From assembly GCA_029861825.1 (NCBI GenBank), contig JAOTYN010000043.1, forward strand, positions 1 to 14,675: DNA of 14,675 bases. Reading direction: 5' to 3'. A program made the translations under genes and the position numbers. How positions within the stretch are numbered: the stretch's first letter is position 1; every line of letters begins with the position of its first letter. Under the pieces are notes generated by a model, which made no database searches, was not told the DNA's origin, and saw only the letters and a program-made list of their open reading frames with translations. Below, in pieces: positions 9,231-14,675 of this stretch. Source of the DNA: Cyclobacteriaceae bacterium. GTDB lineage: Bacteria > Bacteroidota > Bacteroidia > Cytophagales > Cyclobacteriaceae.

Positions 9231-10028
9231 CTATCCTTTCATGGCAGTTAACATGTTACCATAAACTGAATTCAACCTGGTGAGGTTGCCAGTTAAGGTA
9301 GACAACTGAGACTTGAATTGCTCAGACTGCTGTGAAGCCTCGGCCATGCTATCCATTGCAGTAGATATATTAGCATAGAACTTGTTCATGGCTTTAAGAT
9401 GGTTGTTAGCATCTTGCAATTCCATCTCATAGACAGCATTCAATGCACCCAAATTCTTAGTTACACTTTGTACTTGCTCATGATATTGTCTGGCATCTTC
9501 TGAAGCAGTGGTCATCTCGGCCATTGCGTCAATAGTGGCACCGTAAGAGCGGTTCATATCTACTAATGAGGATGAAGCAGACTTTACATTCTGCGCATAC
9601 TCGTCAGTAGCCACCGCGGCGTCACTTAAGTCAGACATTTGCGACACAGAGTCGGAAAGATTATTGAATCCTTTACCTAAACTGTCAATCAATTCAGGAC
9701 CGATCTTAGCGCTTTCCAGCAAGTGATCTAATTGCTTGGTAACAGATCCATTTTCTCCGGCAGCGATTAAGCCTTCACCCTCAAATTCATCATCCAATTC
9801 AGGGTAAACTTTGGCCCAATCCGGCTCTTTGTGCTTAGGTTCAAAGGCACTGAAGAAGAAGATAATAGCTTCTGTAGTCAGACCAATTACCAGCATCAAG
9901 TCAGCACCGGGGTAATGGTTAATTTTGAACAGCGCTCCCAAGATTACGATGGAAGCACCAATCCCGTAGATTTTAGGCATTATTGAACTGTAAAACAGCT
10001 CGACAAATCCACCTTTTCTTTTGCTCAT
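9231..10028 (-). CDS. gldL: T9SS/gliding motor protein GldL (PorL)
   Basis: A 265-residue inner-membrane protein with two transmembrane helices near the N-terminus (about 17-36 and 42-62) joined by a short turn (KINHYPGAD). Glu53 lies inside the second helix (GLTTEAIIFF), fitting the membrane Glu that is conserved in the family and implicated in proton use. The segment SAFEPKHKEPDWAKVYPEL is a typical family signature. The rest is a cytoplasmic, Ser/Ala/Gln-rich helical domain. Its C-terminal part contains an ungapped internal duplication: residues 158-204 align with 214-260, with 18 of 47 identical by eye. This is longer than the roughly 215 residues I recall for Flavobacterium johnsoniae GldL. 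It is 78 bases after gldK and 45 before gldM. Confidence 0.96.
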   Translation of the reverse strand: MSKRKGGFVELFYSSIMPKIYGIGASIVILGALFKINHYPGADLMLVIGLTTEAIIFFFSAFEPKHKEPDWAKVYPELDDEFEGEGLIAAGENGSVTKQLDHLLESAKIGPELIDSLGKGFNNLSDSVSQMSDLSDAAVATDEYAQNVKSASSSLVDMNRSYGATIDAMAEMTTASEDARQYHEQVQSVTKNLGALNAVYEMELQDANNHLKAMNKFYANISTAMDSMAEASQQSEQFKSQLSTLTGNLTRLNSVYGNMLTAMKG

Positions 10029-10106
10029 TTTACTAAAATTTAAAGTTTGAAATCCAAAAAAATGTCTTGTGATGTTATGAAAATCTCGCTAGGCTGCTTT
10101 TAACGA

Positions 10107-11144
10107 CTAGTTGAATTCTTCGCCAGATGAACGACCTAAGTTGGTCATAGCACAACGGAATCCGATGAAAGCCGTAGCCGAATCCTTGAACTCATAAGAG
10201 CGAGTTCCGGTCTCCAGATAATAGGCAACGTCTTTCCAAGAACCTCCGCGAATCACCTTGCGAGGTTCACTTTCGTCGAAGTAAGTGGGGTTAAGATCCC
10301 AAACTACAGGTACTGCAGCGGGATTAAAAGCATCCTCGCACCATTCTGACACATTACCGGACATATCATATAATCCGTAGTCATTGGCAAAATATGATGA
10401 TACGGGAGCGGTATAAGCGAATCCGTCATCATAGTAGTTACCCCGTCCGGTTTTAAAATTGGCCAGCATACAACCTTTAGAGTTCCTGATATAAGGATTA
10501 CCCCAAGGGTATTTTGCTAAATCCCGACCTCCACGGGCGGCATATTCCCATTCTGCTTCAGAAGGCAGTCTAAAGTTGGGCATAATGAAATCACCAACAC
10601 CTACTCGGTAGGAGTTGAGATAATCAGTACGCCACTGTGAAAAATATTTTGCAGCTTCCCAGTCTACTCCAACCACTGGATAGTCGTCGAACGCCGGGTG
10701 TGCGTAGTAATAGATCATAAGAGGATCACCCATATGGTGGGCAAAGTCTCTAACCCATACCGTAGTATCGGGATATAGCTCCTCCATGACAAAGTCTTCT
10801 CCTAATACGGATGCTGAGTCCTCCAGCATGGCTTCCATAAATTGACGATACTCGTTATTGGTAATTTCGGTATCGTCCATATAGAATGGTCCGATAGTAA
10901 TCTGTTTGTTATAGTTGATTTGGGTGGCAGCCACATCCTGATCGGCTTGACCCATGTGGAATGTACCAGCGGGGATGGCTACCATACCGTAAGGAATGGT
11001 CATAATGAACCCTTCACGTCCCTGTACCCCTACCAGCTCACCGCGGTCGTCCTTATTTCCCTTAAAGAACAACCCACAACCCTGGAGGGTGAATGCAGCC
11101 AACGCCACCAAGGCAACCGTTCTCATATTAGACACAATTTTCAT
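10107..11144 (-). CDS. gldK: T9SS ring lipoprotein GldK (PorK), FGE/sulfatase-modifying-factor fold
   Basis: A 345-residue outer-membrane lipoprotein. The signal peptide ends in a lipobox L-Q-G-C with the lipidated Cys23. The body (about 50-335) is an FGE/SUMF1-like domain: VAIPAGTFHMG, the DTEITNNEYRQF segment, VVGVDWEAAKYFSQW, RLPSEAEWEYAARGG, YDMSGNVSEWCEDA, VIRGGSWKD and GFRCAMT. Formylglycine-generating enzyme uses two Cys five residues apart; here only the second (Cys331 in GFRC) is present and the earlier position is Phe326, so it should be structural rather than catalytic. Known for the family: GldK/PorK forms the ring with GldN/PorN and is reported to be essential for secretion. I chose ATG 11144 because it gives a good lipoprotein signal; Met7 (11126) is an alternative. 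Just upstream is AAAGGTGTT. It starts the gldKLMN run and lies 226 bases after porP. Confidence 0.96.
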   Translation of the reverse strand: MKIVSNMRTVALVALAAFTLQGCGLFFKGNKDDRGELVGVQGREGFIMTIPYGMVAIPAGTFHMGQADQDVAATQINYNKQITIGPFYMDDTEITNNEYRQFMEAMLEDSASVLGEDFVMEELYPDTTVWVRDFAHHMGDPLMIYYYAHPAFDDYPVVGVDWEAAKYFSQWRTDYLNSYRVGVGDFIMPNFRLPSEAEWEYAARGGRDLAKYPWGNPYIRNSKGCMLANFKTGRGNYYDDGFAYTAPVSSYFANDYGLYDMSGNVSEWCEDAFNPAAVPVVWDLNPTYFDESEPRKVIRGGSWKDVAYYLETGTRSYEFKDSATAFIGFRCAMTNLGRSSGEEFN

Positions 11145-11216
11145 AACACCTTTAAAGTTTAAAGTATAATTTCTATTAAATAACTGTATTTCGCTTAATT
11201 CTGTTTATTACGATTC

Positions 11217-11224
11217 CAAAAGTA
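11217..11224 (-). promoter_or_regulatory. Candidate promoter -7 element for the gldKLMN operon
   Basis: On the minus strand the bases read TACTTTTG, a full match to the Bacteroidota sigma-A -7 consensus TAnnTTTG. It lies about 72 bases before the gldK ATG. I do not see a TTG at the expected -33 position, so the promoter is incomplete or weak by consensus. Just upstream (11244-11260) is a small imperfect hairpin, CATAGG-TATT-CCTTATG. The 226-base porP-gldK gap (11145-11370) otherwise shows no gene and no convincing terminator, so read-through from porP also remains likely. Confidence 0.4.
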
Positions 11225-11370
11225 TAGGTTATGAGGCCACCTTCATAAGGAATACCTATGAAAACCTTTGCTTTGTAAGATTTTGGAAAAAAATAAACAA
11301 TTTAGTTTTACACCTTTACCTGTACTAACGGTTCCCCAAAGGCCTATAATATTCCGGAGTGGAAATAAAT

Positions 11371-12327
11371 TTAATGCCTGAAACGAGGGGTCCGAATTAT
11401 CTTCCTTCCACCAACGGAAGGCACCGGCAACGTATAGCTCAACATCACTTCGTGGGAGGTAGGTTCTTTAACATCTTGGGCTTTGATAATATAGTCGAAT
11501 GCATAACCGAGTTTCAACGCATTATCTTTAAGAAAACTGTATCCCAACATGCCAACCATGGCATCTGATTGTCTAAACGAAATGCCCGCCCACATCCTTT
11601 CCTTGTAAGTCCCCATTACATTCACATCAAATGAAAGCGAATTAAAATCAGAGACCTTTACAATAAACGAAGGAGTCAATGTTAAATTATAATTTATGGC
11701 ATAATCATATGCACCTGTTACATACATATGCCTTACCAGAGGATTACGGGTGGGATCATTGCCAAAATCGAATTCCGTTTCCAGGATGTGATTAACTCCT
11801 ACCCCGAAACGATAATTGTTGGCTTGGTAATGAACACCCAGTGCCAGATCCGGTCGTACTTGGGCATCACCGCCAAACACATTCAATGGATCTGCCGGGT
11901 CAATCCAACGATATTCGTCATCGTTAACCGACTGTGAATAAATACCCAAACGCACCCCAAAACTGAGCTTTGCGTCTTCTGCCACTGCAAGGTGATAGGC
12001 GTAAGAAACCTGAGCCTCCAGGTTATTTAAGGGACCCAACCGGTCATTTACAATATACAGGCCGATACCACTGCTGGCTCTCAATAGAGGTGTGCTAAAA
12101 CTAACCACCTGAGTATTGGGAGCCCCTCCGTCGTCAAGGGTAGCTGAGTACCCCGCATACTGGCTACGGTGAATAGCAGTTAAGGTAGTCAATCCGTTGG
12201 CTCCTGCTACTGCAGGATTATAATACAACGAATTGAACATATATTGACTAAACTGGGGATCTTGTTGGCCGTAGGCAGCAGTTGCACACAGAAGAATACA
12301 TGCACAAATGGAGAAGAGTTTGGTCAT
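11371..12327 (-). CDS. porP: PorP/SprF-family outer-membrane protein (T9SS)
   Basis: A 318-residue predicted outer-membrane beta-barrel. The start at 12327 gives a standard Sec signal peptide (MTKLFSICACILLCATAAYG, likely cut before QQDPQFSQ). The frame stays open upstream to a start at 12390, but that would put 21 Ile/Phe-rich residues before the signal, so the shorter form is preferred. The mature N-terminus QQDPQFSQYMFNSLYYNPAVAG is a strong PorP/SprF signature. Alternating amphipathic strands follow (for example FGVRLGIYS, YNLTLTPSFIVKV, ALKLGYAFDYII, HEVMLSYTLPVP), ending in the basic tail TPRFRH. Known for the family: SprF helps secrete or assemble the SprB adhesin, and PorP is a T9SS component. 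It sits directly upstream of gldK, the same order as the porPKLMN cluster of Porphyromonas. Confidence 0.93.
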   Translation of the reverse strand: MTKLFSICACILLCATAAYGQQDPQFSQYMFNSLYYNPAVAGANGLTTLTAIHRSQYAGYSATLDDGGAPNTQVVSFSTPLLRASSGIGLYIVNDRLGPLNNLEAQVSYAYHLAVAEDAKLSFGVRLGIYSQSVNDDEYRWIDPADPLNVFGGDAQVRPDLALGVHYQANNYRFGVGVNHILETEFDFGNDPTRNPLVRHMYVTGAYDYAINYNLTLTPSFIVKVSDFNSLSFDVNVMGTYKERMWAGISFRQSDAMVGMLGYSFLKDNALKLGYAFDYIIKAQDVKEPTSHEVMLSYTLPVPSVGGRKIIRTPRFRH

Positions 12328-12362
12328 ATTTACTAGATTACGGCGGATAAATATAACAATTT

Positions 12363-12383
12363 TTATAAACATGAAGTTTATAA
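12363..12383. repeat. Short perfect inverted repeat upstream of porP
   Basis: TTATAAAC at 12363-12370 and GTTTATAA at 12376-12383 form an 8-base perfect inverted repeat with a 5-base spacer (ATGAA). It lies 36 bases upstream of the porP ATG, in the region where a promoter or operator would sit. A partial -7-like element, TATATTTA, is on the minus strand at 12348-12355. The region is AT-rich, so a chance palindrome is quite possible. Confidence 0.3.
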
Positions 12384-12446
12384 TAAACAAATACTTTAAG
12401 CTTAGGTTCCCCGTTTTGAACGGTTATTTCTGAACTCTAAAAGTAG

Positions 12447-12463
12447 CGTCTAATTAGTAGACG
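12447..12463 (-). terminator. Possible weak terminator hairpin after hemD
   Basis: CGTCTA (12447-12452) and TAGACG (12458-12463) pair perfectly across a 5-base loop, 18 bases beyond the hemD stop. On the minus strand it is followed by CTACTTTTAG, so the T tract is short and offset. It may end the DUF4271-hemD transcript before porP, but the stem is only six pairs. A second small inverted repeat, CCGTT-TTG-AACGG, lies at 12411-12423. Confidence 0.3.
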
Positions 12464-12481
12464 AGACCACACTCGCAAACG

Positions 12482-13242
12482 TTAAATTTTATTGGCTTTT
12501 TTTATGTACAATTCCAGAGCTCCTGTCATGGATGGTGCATTGGGCAAGGGGGCCTGAATGTCCAAATTCAACTGGGCATCTTTTACCGCCTGGGCTGTGG
12601 TTGGTCCAAAGGCAGCAATTCTGGTTTTGTTTTGCTTGAATTCAGGGAAGTTTACGAAAAGTGAATTGATACCGGAAGGGCTATAAAAAGCGATAACATC
12701 ATAATTTACATTGGCCAGATCGGACAGGTCACTGGCTACTGTTTTATAAATTACTGCTTCTGCATACTCATATCCATTCTCCCTCAAAAAATTAGGAATA
12801 TCGTTCTTGCGAATATTGGAACAAGGGAAAATGTACTTCTCGTTTTTGTGCTTTTCAAGATTTCAATCAAGTCCAGAGCCGTCCTGGAACCTGTAAAGAT
12901 CTTTCGCTTTCGAATGACTATGTACTTTTGCAGGTAATTGGCCGTTTGCTCAGAAATACAAAAGTACTTCATATCGGCTGGCATTTCTGTTTTCAGCTGC
13001 TTGCAGATGTTAAAGAAATGATCAACTGCATTTCTACTGGTGAAAATAACCGCCGTATGATCCAGGATGTCTATTTTTTGCTGCCTGAAACTCTTCAGTG
13101 ATACCGGCTCTACTTGAATAAACGGCCGGAAGTCAATTTTTAGCTTGTATTTTTCAGCTAGTGCGTAATAAGGCGATTTTCTGTTGGAAGGCTTTGGTTG
13201 GGAAACCAAAATGCTCGTCACTTTGTCTAGATTTTTATTCAT
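12482..13242 (-). pseudogene. hemD: Uroporphyrinogen-III synthase HemD, interrupted by a one-base frameshift
   Basis: HemD cyclises hydroxymethylbilane to uroporphyrinogen III in heme/siroheme synthesis. The gene is in two frames. The upstream part (13242 to about 12850) holds ILVSQPKP, the FTSRNAVDHFF motif and MKYFCISEQTANYL. The downstream part (from about 12850 to 12482) holds KYIFPCSNIRKNDIP, YKTVASDLSDL, FYSPSGINSLF and AFGPTTAQAVKDAQL. As written, the first frame runs into a TGA at 12784-12786 and gives 152 residues. Adding one A to the four-A run (minus strand; T run at 12852-12855) restores a continuous 253-residue protein and gives K-K-H-K-N-E-K, which fits related HemD sequences as I recall them. 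The rest looks intact, so a sequencing error or a very recent mutation is likely. ATG 13242 is preceded by GGAG with 7-base spacing. It lies 45 bases after the DUF4271 gene. Confidence 0.85.
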
Positions 13243-13279
13243 CTCTACACTCCGTCTTTTAACTAACTAAGTCGTTCTT

Positions 13280-13289
13280 CACCTCCTTT
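13280..13289 (-). promoter_or_regulatory. Consensus Shine-Dalgarno sequence without a start codon at normal spacing
   Basis: The minus strand reads AAAGGAGGTG, a ten-base match to the standard 16S rRNA 3' end. It overlaps the DUF4271 stop codon (TAA at 13290-13288). No ATG, GTG or TTG follows at 5-10 bases; the GTG inside the motif would give only seven codons before a stop. The hemD ATG is 37 bases away and has its own GGAG (13250-13253). It may be chance or may help reinitiation. Confidence 0.35.
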
Positions 13290-14430
13290 AGAAAAATATT
13301 CTAATCCCGATAAGCAGAGGTAAGATTTCGGTGGTGCAAAGGTACGAAATTAAATGTATTTTTCTAAACGTACTTCCAGCAATTAATTTTAATAATACTA
13401 TACCCATACGAACTACCAAAAAGGCCATGAAAGCGTAAAGAACTATGGTGAAAGGCATCAACTGGTAGTCGAAGCGAATAAAGAATATGATGGTCAAGAC
13501 GATTAAGGTGAAACTGGCAAAAATCATACTTAACCTGATGAAATCAAAGAAATGGATTTGCGCTATTTTTTCAAAATTCAGCAAGGAGCAAAGCGTTCTG
13601 ATCAATACGTATTTAAGACCAATAGTCACAAAGACCAAAAGCGCAAAGACCAGCCAGCTAATAAAAGAGGATTTTATTGTCTGCAGGGAAATGAATTGGA
13701 ACACATCCGGAATCCCCCCCAGGATCTTCCAAAACACTAATATAACCAGAGAAATTACCATACTGTGCCCCCACATGAACAGGGCATTAGCTGTGTTCAT
13801 AGTCCGCTGAGCCAATACCTTCTCCTCTTTTAGAGAGGGTGAAAATGCTTTTGAAAAATTAAAAAAATCCCGGTAGGCTCTGGGAAATTGATTGATCAAA
13901 AAGGCGTAGAAACCCGATATGAACAGTACTGCCAGGATAAAAAAATTCGCAAATTCGTTGGAAACCCTTTTTTTCACCTGAGCCGTATTGTCTTCCTGTA
14001 CCTTTCCTGGTATTACTTGTTGCTCAGCAAGCAAGGTCGTTTTGAGTGTAGCTGGATCCAGTTGGTCAGCGTAAAAGCTAATAAAGATCTCGTCAGCAGC
14101 GTACACTTCAGCCAAACTGTCGATATTCAAATACCGGCAAATCCGCGTGTTGGTGCGATCCACAATGCGGTTGTTAATAAAAACGGCAGTGCCACCGGAA
14201 AAGCAACATTCTAATATTAAGCCCGCTTCCGCGCTGGTGTTGATGAGCATACCAATGACCGGATAGTTTAGAGCTGTTCCAGCCACATGAGGGACATAAC
14301 GCTCTCCACTGCGATCCACTGTGAGCCAATGTTTTTGCAAGTCCTGGACCGGAACTAATTCCGCAGGTACCTGCCCGGGGCAGGTCAAGAACGTCAAAAG
14401 CAGGATGGGGGTAAGCAGACTTTTAAACAT
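13288..14430 (-). CDS. DUF4271 family membrane protein with N-terminal periplasmic domain
   Basis: A 380-residue protein of unknown function. It begins with a signal-like hydrophobic stretch (residues 4-16, likely cut near PGQ at 18-20) and continues as a soluble, probably beta-rich domain to about residue 155 (YPVIGMLINTS, LILECCFSGGTAVFINNRIVD). Six hydrophobic segments follow at about 162-181, 217-236, 256-276, 298-319, 325-349 and 358-377. The last, HLISYLCTTEILPLLI, is the signature by which I recognise DUF4271. Known context: in Bacteroidota this family often sits just before hemD, as here. Family members I recall are nearer 220 residues and lack the N-terminal domain, so this is a long form. 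Its ATG overlaps the stop of the upstream glycosyltransferase by 8 bases, so the genes are probably cotranscribed. The threonine before Cys17 argues against lipoprotein processing. Confidence 0.8.
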   Translation of the reverse strand: MFKSLLTPILLLTFLTCPGQVPAELVPVQDLQKHWLTVDRSGERYVPHVAGTALNYPVIGMLINTSAEAGLILECCFSGGTAVFINNRIVDRTNTRICRYLNIDSLAEVYAADEIFISFYADQLDPATLKTTLLAEQQVIPGKVQEDNTAQVKKRVSNEFANFFILAVLFISGFYAFLINQFPRAYRDFFNFSKAFSPSLKEEKVLAQRTMNTANALFMWGHSMVISLVILVFWKILGGIPDVFQFISLQTIKSSFISWLVFALLVFVTIGLKYVLIRTLCSLLNFEKIAQIHFFDFIRLSMIFASFTLIVLTIIFFIRFDYQLMPFTIVLYAFMAFLVVRMGIVLLKLIAGSTFRKIHLISYLCTTEILPLLIGIRIFF

Positions 14431-14675
14431 TGAGCTTGCGGGCTTTTAACATTATTTGAACCGTGATCATTACCAAAACTATGGCTATTGCAGTAATGCC
14501 AATAAGCATATTATTGCCCATTTCCGCGTTAAAATAATTGAATCCGAAGACCATTAGATTAAAAACAATCAACAAGCCCAGTACTTTGATCTGCGATAAT
14601 CCCAGGGTAAGCAACTGATGATGAAGGTGGTTTTTATCCGGGTAAAAAGGGCTCCTCCCATTGAAAATGCGCAAA
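14423..14675 (-). CDS. WecA/TagO/MraY-like glycosyl-1-phosphate transferase, C-terminal part only
   Basis: The frame is open to the right-hand window edge; the TTG at 14674-14672 is an internal Leu codon, not a start. Only the last 83-84 residues are present. RIFNGRSPFYPDKNHLHHQLL contains the H-x-H-H signature of the cytoplasmic loop in polyprenyl-phosphate sugar-1-phosphate transferases (GT family 4, UDP-GlcNAc:undecaprenyl-phosphate type). Two transmembrane segments follow (about residues 30-47 and 55-75) and a basic tail (KARKLNV). The family moves a sugar-1-phosphate to a lipid carrier at the inner membrane, starting O-antigen, teichoic acid or related polymers. Which substrate applies cannot be told from this piece. 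Its stop overlaps the DUF4271 start by 8 bases. Confidence 0.85.
   Translation of the reverse strand, partial: LRIFNGRSPFYPDKNHLHHQLLTLGLSQIKVLGLLIVFNLMVFGFNYFNAEMGNNMLIGITAIAIVLVMITVQIMLKARKLNV

Noticed and set aside
10107..11144. GldK as an active sulfatase-modifying (formylglycine-generating) enzyme
   Set aside because: Only the second of the two catalytic cysteines is present, and lipobox plus gene context identify the structural T9SS ring protein.
12328..12390. Longer start for porP at 12390
   Set aside because: It would put 21 Ile/Phe-rich residues before a complete signal peptide and would place the coding region over the upstream inverted repeat.
13888..14214. Plus-strand 108-codon open frame antisense to the DUF4271 gene, and a similar one at 13487-13810
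   Set aside because: Both lie wholly within a recognised family gene on the other strand, with no family signature and no start signal.
1..14675. Mobile element, CRISPR array, tRNA or rRNA
   Set aside because: I saw no transposase or integrase, no terminal inverted repeats with target duplication, no regularly spaced direct repeats and no cloverleaf; genes are closely packed throughout.

Overview
The window reads as chromosomal DNA of a gliding or T9SS-bearing Bacteroidota. The main evidence is a complete porP/sprF-gldK-gldL-gldM-gldN cluster, a sprE/porW gene, and a DUF4271-hemD pair. These families are essentially restricted to the phylum or typical of its Flavobacteriales/Cytophagales members. 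Gene starts mostly lack strong Shine-Dalgarno sequences, and a Bacteroidota-type -7 element (TAnnTTTG) lies upstream of gldK, which agrees with this. A marine Flavobacteriales outside the Flavobacteriaceae (Cryomorphaceae/Schleiferiaceae-like) is my best guess for the host, but that is weak inference.

Layout. Left arm, + strand: the 3' part of sprE/porW (positions 2-2374; its lipoprotein signal lies off the window), a class A penicillin-binding protein (2374-4695) whose start overlaps the sprE stop, and uvrC (4711-6510) 15 bases further on. The three look like one transcription unit. Right arm, - strand, read from right to left: the C-terminal end of a WecA/TagO/MraY-like glycosyl-1-phosphate transferase (14423-14675, entering from outside), a DUF4271 membrane protein (13288-14430), hemD with a one-base frameshift (12482-13242), porP/sprF (11371-12327), and then gldK, gldL, gldM and gldN (11144 down to 6693). 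The arms converge on a 182-base gap that holds a clear intrinsic terminator for the gldN side.

How the genes work together. GldL and GldM form the inner-membrane, proton-driven motor of the type IX secretion system (T9SS). GldK and GldN form the periplasmic ring under the outer membrane. PorP/SprF is an outer-membrane beta-barrel of the same system. SprE/PorW is a periplasmic TPR lipoprotein, reported in Porphyromonas to bridge the PorK/N ring to the translocon. The window therefore carries T9SS parts on both strands, separated only by a peptidoglycan synthase gene and a DNA repair gene. The rest is housekeeping: cell wall, nucleotide excision repair, tetrapyrrole synthesis and polyprenyl-linked sugar transfer.

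No mobile element, CRISPR array, tRNA or rRNA was seen, and no stretch over 300 bases lacks a gene. I found no wholly new system. The points most worth a second look are the hemD frameshift, an internally duplicated C-terminal domain in GldL, an acidic Trp/Gly repeat insert in GldN, the sprE/gldKLMN linkage, and the extra periplasmic domain on the DUF4271 protein.
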